Assembly: GCA_947044365.1 (NCBI GenBank)
Contig: OX345636.1
Coordinates: 8,576,001 to 8,640,000, forward strand
Source of the DNA: Petrosia ficiformis
Lineage: Eukaryota > Porifera > Demospongiae > Haplosclerida > Petrosiidae
DNA: 64,000 nucleotides
Reading direction: 5' to 3'
The notes under the pieces are model-generated. The model was not told the DNA's origin. It saw only the letters and a list, made by a program, of their open reading frames with translations, and searched no databases. The translations under genes were made by a program, and so were the position numbers. This document shows, in pieces, positions 32,201 to 43,565 of the stretch (position 1 is the first letter of the stretch; the number at the start of each line of letters is the position of its first letter).

Positions 32201-33820
32201 ACATGTGTGTGTATATGTGACTATACATCTACAGTAGTACATGTGTGTTTATATGTGACTATACATATACAGTAGTACATGTGTGTGTATATGTGACTAT
32301 ACATATACAGTAGTACATGTGTGTATATGTGACTATACGTATACATTGTACAATAGTACATGTGTGTATATGTGACTATACATATACAGTAGTACATGTG
32401 TGTATATGTGACTATACATATACAGTAGTACATGTGTGCATATATGTGACTGTACATATACAGTAGTACATGTGTGTGTATGTGACTATACATATTCAGT
32501 AGTACATGTGTGTATATGTCTTATACAGTAGCACATATGTGTGTATATGTGACTATACATATACAGTAGTACATGTGTGTATATGTGACTATACATATAC
32601 AGTAGTACATGTGTGTATATGTGTCTATATATATTCAGTAGTACATGTGTGTATATGTCTTATACAGTAGCACATGTGTGTGTATATGTGACTATACATA
32701 TACAGTAGTACATGTGTGTTTATATGTGACTATACATATACAGTAGTACATGTGTGTATATGTCTTATACAGTAGTACATGTGTGCGTATATGTGACTAT
32801 ACATATACAGCAGTACATGTGTGTATATGTCTTATACAGTAGTACATGTGTGCGTATATGTGACTATACATATACAGTAGTACATGTGTGTGTATGTGAC
32901 TATACATATTCAGTAGTACATGTGTGTATATGTCTTATACAGTAGTACATGTGTGCGTATATGTGACTATACATATACAGCAGTACATGTGTGTATATGT
33001 GACTATACATACAGTAGTACATGTGTGTGTATATGTGACTATACATATACAGTAGTACATGTGTGTATATGTGACTATACGTATACAGTAGTACATGTGT
33101 GCGTATATGTGACTATACATATACAGTAGTACATGTGTGTGTATGTGACTATACATATTCAGTAGTACATGTGTGTATATGTCTTATACAGTAGTACATG
33201 TGTGCGTATATGTGACTATACATATACAGCAGTACATGTGTGTATATGTGACTATACATACAGTAGTACATGTGTGTGTATATGTGACTATACATATACA
33301 GTAGTACATGTGTGTATATGTGACTATACGTATACAGTAGTACATGTGTGCGTATATGTGACTATACATATACAGTAGTACATGTGTGTGTATGTGACTA
33401 TACATATTCAGCAGTACATGTGTGTATATGTCTTATACAGTAGCACATGTGTGTGTATATGTGACTATACATATACAGCAGTACATGTGTGTTTATATGA
33501 CACTATACATATACAGTAGTACATGTGTGTGTATATGTGACTATACATATACATTAGTACATGTGTGTGTATGTGACTATACATATACAGTAGTACATGT
33601 GTGTATATGTGACTATACATATACAGTAGTACATGTGTGTTTATATGTGACTATACATATACAGTAGTACATGTGTGTGTATGAGACTATAATATAGAGT
33701 AGTACATGTGTGTATAAGTGACTATACATATACAGTAGTACATGTGTGTGTATATGTGACTATACATATAGAGTAGTACATGTGTGTTTATATGTGACTA
33801 TACATATACAGTAGTACATG
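29260..33820. repeat. ~4.5-kb satellite array with higher-order repeats
   Basis: The array is built from 34-38-bp units of the form TATATGTGACTATACATATA-CAGTAGTACATGTGTG, with variants CTTATACAGTAGCACATG and CGTATACATTGTACAATAG. Higher-order copies are visible: about 31300-32155 repeats at 32156-33011 with an offset of 856 bp, 32920-33168 repeats at 33169-33417 with an offset of 249 bp, and about 29290-29730 resembles 30398-30838 with an offset of about 1108 bp. Long open frames on both strands are artefacts of the repeat. Confidence 0.97.
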
Positions 33821-33869
33821 TGTAAATAATATTAATTGTTTAATCCACTCTTCTACTCATGCTGCTGCA

Positions 33870-35228
33870 TGTTCAGAGGGCCAAGCAAAGAGAATTGCTG
33901 AATTAATAGATAATATGGCCGCTCTTGATATTAGACCTTTGCGATTTATAGAGTGTGATGGTTTTTGTCAACTCTTGGCTTTTGTAGAACCCAGTTATCA
34001 TCCATCTTCAGCTTTGTATATATCAAGTCTAGTTAAAAAATGACATCTTCAACTAAAGAATTAACTGAAAGAAAATCTTTCTGAAGTGCCGTCACTTTCA
34101 CTCACCTTTGATATTTGGAGCAGTTGAACAAACAAAGCATACATCATAGCTTCTTGTCATTACATTTTTTGCAAATGGAAGCTGGAGTCATATGTGCTGT
34201 GTACGTAAATCTTTCCCTAAGCAACACACTGCAATTAACATCAGCAGCAAAATGTTGGAAAATACAGCATCTTTCGATATCAAAGTTGAACAGGTTGTAG
34301 CTATTGTTCATGACCAAGGAGCTAATTAAGAGCTTGCTTCACAGATGCTAGAGGAAGATCATGGATACAAAAATTTTAAATGATTGCTGTTGCTTGTAAG
34401 ATTATTGTTCACTTTTGACACAGTATAACAGCGAGTGAATGTTTGAAGTAAAGACAGGAGCAGATGCAGGTTGCTGTGAAAAGGTTACAGCAAAATGTTG
34501 CCACACACTGGAATAGTACATTATTTATGTTGCAATCTTTGCTTCATAGCTGATGGCCTATATCAGCAGTGCATTCATATTCTGCTAAATACCGTTACCT
34601 TGATATGAAACCTGAGCAATAAGAAGTATTACGGAGAAATAATAGAAGTTCTACTGCTACTTCTGGTTGCCACAACATTTCTAAGTGCTTAATTTAATGT
34701 TGTTGCTCCTGTGTTATCCCTGTTCTGTTTGGTCTTATACAGTTTTTAGAGGTCTCTGAAACTGATGGTAACACAATTCGTCAATTTAAAATCAAGGTGG
34801 TATCCGATATTAAGAGAAGATGGTCATTTAAATCATTCAGTTCTTGCATCTGCATTGGATCCAAGATTTAAACAGCTAGAATTTCTTAATGATGATTTAC
34901 ATGGTGATGTAAAAACAGAACTGCTACAAAGAATGGAGAATCTACCCTCGATTGTAACATCTATGGATGAATGTGACTGTTGGGCCCTGAAGATTGTCCG
35001 GACCAGGAAACTACTTCCTTCTTTGATGAGCTCCAAAGCTATGAAGATAGCAAAATACCATCTAGGAATACTTGTCTGGTGGATGTACATGTATAATTAT
35101 CCCAAACTTGTCCTGCTGAGCGTATCTTTTCAAAGAGTGGATTAAGAGTAAATAATTTAAGATGTTGCTTGAAGTGTGATAGTGTGGATGCACTAGTTTT
35201 TCTCAACAATCTCCCATCACATTCATAG
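33870..35228 (+). pseudogene. hAT transposase remnant
   Basis: Successive frames on the plus strand are collinear with hAT transposases. They run IRPLRFIECDGFCQLLAFVE near 33930, LSLTFDIW near 34100 (with the Asp of the first catalytic block), VVAIVHDQGAN near 34300, THWNST near 34510, SVLASALDPRFKQLEFL near 34830, and the C-terminal dimerisation segment CPAERIFSKSGLRVNNL with DSVDALVFLNNLP ending near 35215. Many frameshifts and stops interrupt it. The BED-finger N-terminus is missing where the satellite array begins. Terminal inverted repeats were not identified. Confidence 0.85.
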
Positions 35229-35239
35229 ATAAAGTGTAC

Positions 35240-35639
35240 ATATTACTGTGCACAAGAACTGCCATTTCTGATGTTTTTGATATTTTGATGTTTGTATAGA
35301 GTGATTTTCATCTTAAAAATGAATTAATAATAATTAATTAGCGAACCTTCCAAAGGTTCGTTCGTTCAGCCTACCCAAACATTCAGATTTAGAAAATCAA
35401 CATTTGTTTATGCCCTAATAGGTTCCTATTCATATACAGTAGCGCATGTGTGTATATATATATGACTATACATATGCAGTAGTTCATGTGTGTGTGTATA
35501 GTTCCTATACATATACAGTTGTACATGTGTGTGTATATTTACGTATATATCATATAGTCTAATACACACATCATAGTCTAATACACCCCTTATTTTACAT
35601 TTACTTGTACATATCATATAGTCTAATAGACCCTTCATT
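35240..35639. other. noncoding with stray satellite units
   Basis: CATATACAGTAGCGCATGTG-type units at about 35430-35545 belong to the satellite family at 29260. CGAACCTTCCAAAGGTTCG at 35342-35360 is a small palindrome. Confidence 0.6.
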
Positions 35640-36300
35640 TTACATTCACATGAAAATTCATGTGCCTAGCATGCTAGCAAAAGGCGTAGAAATGTGACCA
35701 TCTATGCGAAAACCAGTCTTTGGTGACAAAATATAATTTGGAGATATGATCGAAAGTAGACTGCTCTGAATTATTTGGGTAATCACTATTTTATTACATA
35801 AAAAGCTTCACAAATGTCTTACCTTTCTACTGATACCTTCAGCAAGTCTTAGAGACCTTTCTGTGCTTCGCTAGCAACTACTAAATAAATTGGTAATCAA
35901 TGGTTAAAAAAATTAATTTAATTGCGTTTTTCTGATTTGTGACTGCCATGGTTAAATCGGTAACTGTAGCTTTATCATTTACATGATTGGCATGTATAAT
36001 ATATCATTCTAGAGCTAATTTAATGCTCTATTCAGGTAAGACAAAAAATCAATTTTGAAATTTTGTCACAAAAGCCTGGCTTTCACTTAGACGGTCACAA
36101 ATGATTAACAGACAAACACAACAAACAAGCAGCCACATTGGCTTATAAAATTCATAAAACACAGCTATAAAGGGCTTAGAGAAGCAGCCACTCTAGCTGA
36201 GAAAAATAACAATCAGCCACCATGGCCTTGAAAATAAGCAGCCACAATGGCTTAGAAATTATGCAGCTGCAATGGCTTAGAAAATAAGCAGCCACAAATA
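35640..36300. repeat. second copy of GCAGCCAC interspersed repeat, with insertion
   Basis: CTAGCATGCTAGCAA at 35667 and the GCAGCCAC minisatellite at 36129-36297 match 2395-2690. Here they are separated by about 430 extra bases, including GTCACAAAAGCCTGGCTTTC near 36065, suggesting an insertion or a longer original copy. Confidence 0.6.
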
Positions 36301-36776
36301 CATATCACATAGTCTAATACAAACATATAGTATGTGATTACTATTAGGTATAGCAGATATTATTTATTATTATAAGTACAGATTCATGTACATACTAATT
36401 TCTCTGGAATGAGCAAATAACATCTTTTGATAAGGAATGATAATACTACAACACAGGTTATACCTACGTATAGTACTATGCTATATACATTGTATTTGTT
36501 ACTATACTTTATTATGACATGTACTTTATATACTAGTCAATATAGATCAAGATGAAATGAAACCAGTACATGTAAATAATTATTACCTAGCTGGTAAAAT
36601 TGAGGAAAATAAAATTGCATTGAAATTCCTGTAACCAACTGAAGGTTGAAATAATCCAATACTTTTTATAGTGTAATAAAGCGTCACATGATATGTGATG
36701 AATGTAGATTTAACATTAGTAAAGGATCTGCCGTTTTAATAATTCATTGTAATTAATTATCCACAGATGAATCATG

Positions 36777-36865
36777 AACAGTGACAACAAAGCCTAAAGA
36801 CTACAAGAGAAATACTCGTGTGATAAGGCAATTGTGGACCACTGAACAGTACCAACAACGTCTAG
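36777..36865 (+). CDS. possible exon A
   Basis: An acceptor TTATCCACAG is followed by an open frame (VTTKPKDYKRNTRVIRQLWT, then EQYQQRL) ending at CTAG|GTACAT. The hydrophilic charged composition and the flanking splice-like sites suggest an exon. Phase compatibility with the next candidate is not shown. Confidence 0.25.
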
Positions 36866-36997
36866 GTACATGCAGGCACACAATTCAAGTGTATGATTAT
36901 CTATATGTGTATATAATATATATTTTTACTATATGTACTCACTTAATCACAATGTAATCATACAATCTAATACATAATCATATAATATTATCCTCAG

Positions 36998-37090
36998 GAG
37001 GCTATTACTGACAAATCTCCTGCTTCACCTCCACATCAGGCTCCTCCTCACCTCACCACTTCACCTACCGTAATCAAAATAATTTTACAA
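36998..37090 (+). CDS. possible exon B, Pro-rich
   Basis: An acceptor TTATCCTCAG at 36988-36997 leads into EAITDKSPASPPHQAPPHLT and on to a GTGAGA donor after 37090. No family is recognised. Confidence 0.3.
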
Positions 37091-37197
37091 GTGAGAATAT
37101 AATATCTATGTGTTTGAATATATATTTAAACTAAATAAACATGTACATGTATGCATGTTACATGTGTGTGTGTGTGTATGTATGTTGTGTGACTACA

Positions 37198-37225
37198 CTA
37201 AACCCTAAACCCTAAACCCTAAACC
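37198..37225. repeat. four perfect CTAAACC telomere-like repeats
   Basis: Twenty-eight bases are an exact 4x repeat of CTAAACC, the complement of TTTAGGG-type telomeric repeat, rather than the TTAGGG usual in animals. It sits between a (TG)n tract and a satellite array. Confidence 0.85.
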
Positions 37226-37229
37226 TGTA

Positions 37230-38036
37230 TATGTACAGTACATATGTGCATGTGTATATGTGTATAACTATATGTACACTAAAAGTACATTTGTGTACAC
37301 ATACATGTACATGTATGTTGTGTGACTATATCTACAGTGCATGTGTATATGTGTATATACATACATGTATGTACACTAAAAGTATATTTGTGTACACATA
37401 CATGTATGTTGTGTGACTATATGTACAGGCATATGTGCATGTGTATATGTGTATAACTATATGTACGCTAACAGTACATTTGTGTGCACATACATGTATG
37501 TTGTGTAACTATATGAACAGTACATATGTGCATGTGTATATGTGTATGACTATATGTACGCTAACAGTACATTTGTGTGCACATACATCTATGTTGTGTA
37601 ACTATATGAACAGTACATATGTGCATGTGTATATGTGTATAACTATATGTACGCTAACAGTACATTTGTGTGCACATACATGTATGTTGTGTGACTATAT
37701 GAACAGTACATACATGTATGTGCATGTGTATATGTATATACATGTAACTATATGCTTGCTAACAGTACATTTGTGTGCACATACATCTATGTTGTGTAAC
37801 TATATGAACAGTTCATATGTGCTTGCGTATATGTATATAACTATATGTACGCTAACAGTACATTTGTGTGCACATACATCTACATGTATGTTGTGTAACT
37901 ATATGAACAGTACATATGTGCATGTGTATATGTGTATGACTATATGTACACTAACAGTACATTTGTGTACTGATACATGTATGTTGTGTGACTATATGTA
38001 CAGTACATATGTGCATGTGTATATGTGTATAACTAC
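37230..38036. repeat. 93-bp satellite array
   Basis: The units (CTATATGTACGCTAACAGTA, TTTGTGTGCACATACATG, ATGTTGTGTAACTATATGAA) recur about every 93 bp, for example at 37455 and 37548. Because 93 is divisible by three, one frame stays open for 209 codons as a 31-residue repeat. Low-complexity units continue at 38342-38764 and 39146-39610, interrupted by two transposon-like insertions. Confidence 0.9.
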
Positions 38037-38044
38037 ATGTACAG

Positions 38045-38333
38045 TAGGGATGGGATTATCGTGATAATTAAAATTTCCTGTGATAATCATATTGTCTTAA
38101 TATTCCCATATAGTGGTCACAAAAATAACAATTATTGTGCCATAACTTCAGGTTTTCAGTACTATCACATCTAAATCAGTTTTTCAACATTGTTTACTCA
38201 ACAAATAAAAGGTATCAATTTGAGTGTTGAATGAAATCTACATACATATGTAAGGTAGCCAATAATCGCAATAATCGTGATACTTGCAAAAACAATAATT
38301 GTTGACTCATATTTTCATAATCGCCCATCCCTG
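38045..38333. mobile_element. hAT-type MITE inserted in satellite
   Basis: The ends TAGGGATGGG and CCCATCCCTG form terminal inverted repeats, with inner ATTATCG/CGATTAT similarity. Flanking ATGTACAG (38037-38044) and ATGTACAC (38334-38341) make an 8-bp target duplication with one mismatch. The 289-bp element has no ORF of note and cleanly interrupts the satellite. Confidence 0.8.
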
Positions 38334-38764
38334 ATGTACACTAACAGTACATTTGTGTGCACATACATGTATGTTGTGTGAATTAACATACAGCTCATGT
38401 GTCTTTATGTGTATGTGTGACTTATGTACAGTACAAATATGTGTTTGTATGTGTGTGACTGTAAAATACATACATGTATTATATTGTGTATAAGTGTGTC
38501 TGACACTCTGTATTATATATATAGTATATGTGTGTTATGTGTGTTTGACAATATGTACATGTATATATAGTACATGTGTGTTATGTGTGTTTGACATTAT
38601 GTATAGTACAAGTGTGACTAGATACATGTATATATAGTACATGTGTGTTAGGTGTGTGTGGCTATATGTATAGTACAAGATACATGTGCATGTATGTATA
38701 GTAGTTGTGTGTTATGTGTGTTTGACATTATGTATATACAAGTGTGACTAGATACATGTATATA

Positions 38765-39145
38765 TACCGTATAGCGGGAAATTTTCACTGGGTGCAATTT
38801 TTCACACGTTTTTCACAAGCAAGTTCAAATTCGTGAAATTAAGCACCCTGCTAATAACCACGCCTTCTAAATATCTGGCATATTCACGTGATCAGCGTGG
38901 GAAGTTAAAATAGTTTCACGAGTTCGAGCAAAGTGAGCATGGCTCTTTATCGTTACTTTGAGCCAGTTAGTAACTTACCAAATCCTAAAGGTCCATTATC
39001 ACTAAGAAATACTGGCATTAAAGAGGCGAATGAAGCTGTTCGAGCTGTTGCAAACGTGAAAATTAAAATCGTGAAATTTTATTCTGAAGTGGAATACTGT
39101 TTTTCGTGAAATTTTTGACCCATGAAAATTTCCCACTATACGGTA
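38765..39145 (+). mobile_element. TA-flanked element with ~40-bp TIRs and transposase first exon
   Basis: The left arm CCGTATAGCGGGAAATTTTC and the right arm (reverse complement CCGTATAGTGGGAAATTTTC) continue to pair imperfectly for about 40 bp. TA dinucleotides flank both ends, as expected for Tc1/mariner/pogo-like elements. It lies inside a TG-rich satellite. The interior contains the N-terminal coding fragment at 38939-39109, so it looks like an internal-deletion derivative of an autonomous element. Confidence 0.8.
38939..39109 (+). CDS. truncated transposase N-terminus
   Basis: From the ATG the frame gives MALYRYFEPVSNLPNPKGPL and IKEANEAVRAVANV, then runs into the right inverted repeat and stops at 39107-39109 (56 codons). 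I recall similar N-termini in sponge pogo/CENP-B-like transposon proteins; this is memory-based. The catalytic part is absent. Confidence 0.5.
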   Translation: MALYRYFEPVSNLPNPKGPLSLRNTGIKEANEAVRAVANVKIKIVKFYSEVEYCFS

Positions 39146-39733
39146 GTACATGTGTGTGTGGCTATATGTATAGTACATGTGTGACTATACACATGTTGTA
39201 TAGAACATGCGTGTTATGTGTGTGTGGCTGTATGTATAGTACATGTGTGTTACATGTATATGTGTGTGTATAGCTGTATGTACAGTACATGTGTGTGTGG
39301 CTATATACATGTATATAGTACATGTGTGTTATGTGTGTGTGGCTGTATGTATAGTACATGTGTGTTACATGTATATGTGTGTGTATAGTTGTATGTATAG
39401 TACATGTGTGTGTGACTATATATATAGTACATGTGTGTTATGTGTGTGTGGCTGTATATATAGTACATGTGTGTTACATGTATATGTGTGTGTATAGTTG
39501 TATGTATAGTACATGTGGGTGTGACTATATGTATAGTACATGTACATGTGTGACTATACACATATATGTACAGTACATGTGTGTGTGACTATATGTATAG
39601 TACATGTGTGTACTTTGTAACAAAAGTGTCAAAGTACTGTGTTGAGTCTACAGGGTGTACATAATGACTATTAATAGACAATGACAAAAGCAATATCTCT
39701 AATGAAATAAGCACATGATGATTAGTGTGTTAC

Positions 39734-39921
39734 CTGGAGCAGGATTTGAAACCACCTTGTATTCAAGCTATCTTCTTGAGTTCCTTCTTGGCTTGTAGAA
39801 CTTGCGTTTTGAGCTTACAATCAGTTTTCCGGTCCTGTTTAAACTATTTCATCCCAGAAATCTGTGCATTACTTCTTTTTATTGCAATTTCATCTCTACT
39901 AAATGACAAATCTGCATCAGA
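39734..39921 (-). pseudogene. broken exon, unrecognised
   Basis: Between an acceptor-like GGTGTTAG and a TCCAG|GTAACA donor, the minus-strand frame SDADLSFSRDEIAIKRSNAQ ... KTQVLQAKKELKKIA is interrupted by two stops. Charged and helical in character, it could be a decayed exon of a host or transposon gene. Confidence 0.35.
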
Positions 39922-40107
39922 CTAACACCCGGACTTTTGACCATATTTGGAGTTTTGCTGAAAGTTTCATTTGACAACAGATGGTTACTGCAGTTTTACA
40001 CTCCTTCACGTCACTCGTAAGCTCCTGATAAAATATACAGATATTGTTTCAGGTTATCAAATTGATTGTCACTTACTATAAAATCAGACACGTTTAGGTT
40101 GAAGGTA

Positions 40108-40540
40108 GTCTGGTGAGTGTAGCCCCTCCTATACTATGAAAAAGAAGGAATTGTAATACAGTGATTAGTTTCAGACATTATCATACCTTATTATATCACA
40201 TTGGAGAGGTTGTGTAGTGCATGCTATGGAATTCGTCCAAAGGCTTTAATTAATGAAACTGCATTAAGGTCAATAGTTGTTATTGTATCCTCTCTATGTG
40301 TGATCAAGTTGCTACCTTCAACTCAAAAGTAGTGAGTTCTTGCCCTCCTGTATTTAGGTACAGTTTCCTCTACTCATCCAGGTTACAACTATACAAAGCT
40401 ATGTTGTACAACACTTGTTTTCATTCTGTCACATGATTGTGGATGTGATGGTTGATTTAAACAATAAAAAATCTACTCGCTATATTACAGTTCCCCAGAC
40501 CCTCTTGTTCGAAACATAGGTGAGGTTATGCTCACCAGAC
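40108..40540. mobile_element. TA-flanked inverted-repeat element
   Basis: The left end GTCTGGTGAGTGTAGCC and the right end (reverse complement GTCTGGTGAGCATAACC) are inverted repeats with TA on both outer sides (40106-40107, 40541-40542). Its right part contains a 66-bp block repeated at 41421-41486. There is no transposase inside. Confidence 0.6.
40450..40515. repeat. 66-bp block, copy 1
   Basis: Identical to 41421-41486 except one T/G difference; it includes CTACTCGCTATATTACAG and AGACCCTCTTGTTCGAAAC. It lies inside the TA-flanked element, so the second copy may be a remnant of the same family. Confidence 0.9.
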
Positions 40541-40589
40541 TATGGAGAAGGCAGTATTAATTGCAATCTCACTTACACTGGCCACATAC

Positions 40590-40685
40590 TCTCTCCCTGT
40601 CTCTCTCTCTGTCTATGTCTCTCTCTGTCTCTCTCTCTCTCTGTCTCTCTCTGTCTGTCTGTCTGTCTCTCTCTGTCTGTCTCTC

Positions 40686-40754
<69 letters not shown>

Positions 40755-40757
40755 CTC
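40590..40757. repeat. (TCTC/TGTC)n and (TATC)n microsatellite
   Basis: A compound CT-rich microsatellite passes into TATC units. The Ser/Leu-rich frames across it are artefacts. Confidence 0.95.
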
Positions 40758-41420
40758 CATATCTCTTTTTCTCTTTCCTTTCAGGCTATGATACTTTTTT
40801 CTTTTCAAGTTTTAAATAACTACAAATGAAAATCAAGTTATCAGAATGGACACAATAAGAACTAAAAGACGATCATAACAAGCAATTTATCAGTTTTCAT
40901 GATTTCATGTGTTTATTAAATATTATAATTATACTTATAAATCATTGTGGTGTTTATATATAGTACTGAAAATATGGGTACTGTCTTGGTGTGATATTAC
41001 CCTGCTTATTTCCAGCCCCACCTCTTTAAATATTTCAGCTATATAGCCTATCCAGCGCAAAGGTAGATACTAGGTGGAGCTAATTTATAGCTATGATGTA
41101 ATGCAAACAAATTCCCGCTGTTAGTGGAAAATATTCAGAAAAGAAAAAAGATTTCCTGGAAATTCCTGCTGTTAAAGCTTCAATTTACAACTAAATGCGA
41201 AAAGTCTTGAGTCTGTGCTGTGAACAAGACTATTGTGAGTACTAAAATTATTATCATTTATTATCTACCATATCAATAGTCTAGTATACTATATATATAT
41301 ATGATAAACCATTGATATGGTGTTAAAGTAATTAAGACAGGTTATAGTGATGAGTGATATCACTGATATGATACCAAATTACTTGAATAATAATTATAAT
41401 TATATAATATTAAATGTGAA

Positions 41421-41486
41421 GGTTGATTTAAACAAGAAAAAATCTACTCGCTATATTACAGTTCCCCAGACCCTCTTGTTCGAAAC
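41421..41486. repeat. 66-bp block, copy 2
   Basis: Copy of 40450-40515 in the same orientation at an offset of 971 bp. No TA-flanked ends are found around this copy. Confidence 0.9.
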
Positions 41487-41499
41487 TTCAGTACTTGAT

Positions 41500-41892
41500 A
41501 CTCAGTAACATGTGGCCACTAACCATGTGTTTAACATGTGGTCACTGATCATGCATTACTGAGTATATACAGTTCTTTAGTACTTTATACTACCTAACAT
41601 ATGACCATGATAAAGATATGATAAAAAGCATACAGTACTCAATACTACCAATATACTTAGCCACTGACCATGTGACACTGAGCATGCACAGTTCTCAACA
41701 TGTGGCCACTGACCATGTGTTACTGAGCATGTCCATCCATCCATCCTTTCATTATATAACCTGTCCATCCATCCATTCACCTATTGATCTGTCCATCCAT
41801 CCTCTCTTATTTTCATTTACATATTCAACCATTCTTTCATATATTCTCTATTCATCCATCCATTTATTCATCCATTTATCCATCCATTCATT
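41500..41892. repeat. ACATGTGGCCACTGACCATG units and (CCAT)n microsatellite
   Basis: Short imperfect repeats of AACATGTGGCCACTGACCAT and ACTGAGCATG lead into CCATCCATTCAT tracts from about 41732. Confidence 0.8.
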
Positions 41893-42059
41893 TTAGTGTT
41901 AGTATTTGCAAGATTCTTCTTCTAAAGTAGTGGAATATGATAAAAGAAAGTACAACACTCTCATGGACTCCATTACTCGGTTTGTAGATTTCAAATGGCA
42001 TGAGAAAATAGTTTTTGTATTAATTTGTACATACGTTCAGCTTTTAAATGAATACATGT

Positions 42060-42554
42060 TAGGCCTTGGTGGATTATGCTCCAAAAATGCTCTATTATGC
42101 TATGCTGCAATTCCAGTAAAATGTTCATGCTCTGCCCAAATTGTATTATGGTTATACTATGCTTATTTAATTAATAATCACACCTTTGGCCGCCCCTACT
42201 TGGCCACGTGTACATTCTGATGGCTCAAGTCAATCTTCTGGTGATGAAATTCAACTTTTACACTATCCTGGTGAACACCAAGAGAGAGAACTTAGTATAC
42301 TTGATAAATTAAGGCCCCCGTTAAGGTCATAGCTGTCCAGAAATAGAAATATTGAAAAGCCTGTGACTACTAACAAGAAGCACAAGGCAGGAGTAGCCAA
42401 TACCACAAACCCTAAGACTGTTTTACCAGCGAATTGAAATTTATAATGAAACATAATTATGCTAATAATCTGACCTATTTTGCTGGCATTATGCTTAATG
42501 CTTTTGTGTCCTATTATGCTCAAAATTATGCTGGGCATAATCTGTCAAGGCCTA
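42060..42554 (+). mobile_element. hAT-type element with perfect 8-bp TSD and coding relic
   Basis: The ends TAGGCCTTG and CAAGGCCTA, followed inward by ATTATGC motifs, form inverted repeats. Perfect 8-bp duplications ATACATGT flank them at 42052-42059 and 42555-42562. The 495-bp interior has a plus-strand coding relic (VHSDGSSQSSGDEIQLLHYP, then ERELSILDKLRPPLRS before a stop) that I do not recognise. It is probably a deleted derivative of a larger hAT element. Confidence 0.85.
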
Positions 42555-43019
42555 ATACATGTATGTACATGTATGTACATGTATATGTACTTATAATTGC
42601 AATGTCTAAACCATGTATGTTATAATATAGATCCATGTAAATGAATAACTGTCATTAAACAGATTGATAATAGAGGAGTGTATGATTCATACAAAACCTG
42701 ATATAAACTTTCATAGACACAAAATGATAAATTTGTTTACCTTAATCCCAGGTATTACTTTAGCTTTATTTGCAGCAAAGGATCATATTTATAATGTTAT
42801 TCTCACATAAACATAAAATAACATTATAATAATCTTATATGGTTGCTAGGGACTTATCATGTTAATTACCATATGTAATGATTGGTATATGGTTGCTAGG
42901 GAGTTTTCATGCTAGTTTAAATACCAAATGTAATAACTTTACTGATATCAAATGTTTAGACATGTTATATGTCTACTTTGTATAGGAAGGGTGTCAGCCA
43001 TAAATTACAAGTATGAATT

Positions 43020-43565
43020 AAAAGTCCCTAGTAACCATATATCAGACACTAGGTACCTAATATGAAAAGTCCCTAGTAACCATATATCAGACACTAGGTA
43101 TCTAATTTGAAAAGTCCATAGTAACCATATATTCAAAACTAGGTACATGTGTACCTAACAGGAAAAGTCACTAGCAACCATAATATCAACACTAGATACA
43201 TTGTACATGTACCTAATATAAAAAGTCCCTAGCAGCCATATAACAGACACTAGGTACTATTATGAAAAGTCCCTAGCAATCATATATCAGACACTAGGTA
43301 CCTAATATGAAAAGTCCCTAGTAACCATATATTCGACACTAGGTACCTAGCAGGAAAAGTCACTAGCAACCATATATCAGACACTAGGTGCCATGTATGA
43401 AAAGTCCCTAGCAACCATATCTCAGACACTAGGTATCATATATGAAAAGTCCCTAGCAACCATATGTCAGACACTAGGTATCTAATATGAAAAGTCCCTA
43501 GTAAGCATATATATCAGACACTAGGTACCTAATATGAAAAGTCCCTAGCAACCATATGTTAGACA
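43020..43565. repeat. ~45-bp minisatellite AAAGTCCCTAGCAACCATAT
   Basis: About 12 tandem units of GACACTAGGTACCTAATATG followed by AAAAGTCCCTAGCAACCATA. Further units lie at 44215-44365. Isolated inverted copies (ATATGGTTGCTAGGGACTT) occur at 42838 and 42887. A ~200-bp unit at 43600-43800 is duplicated at 44372-44570. Confidence 0.9.

Noticed and set aside
29330..33667. Many long ORFs on both strands across the satellite array
   Set aside because: They are translations of 34-38-bp units rich in TATA/CATG. They occur in both strands and change frame with unit length; no protein-coding signal.
35342..35360. Palindrome CGAACCTTCCAAAGGTTCG
   Set aside because: Short and isolated, with no terminator or element context.
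40520..40829. Ser/Leu-rich ORFs of 76-99 codons
   Set aside because: All three frames across a (TCTC/TGTC)n microsatellite are open; composition is entirely repeat-driven.
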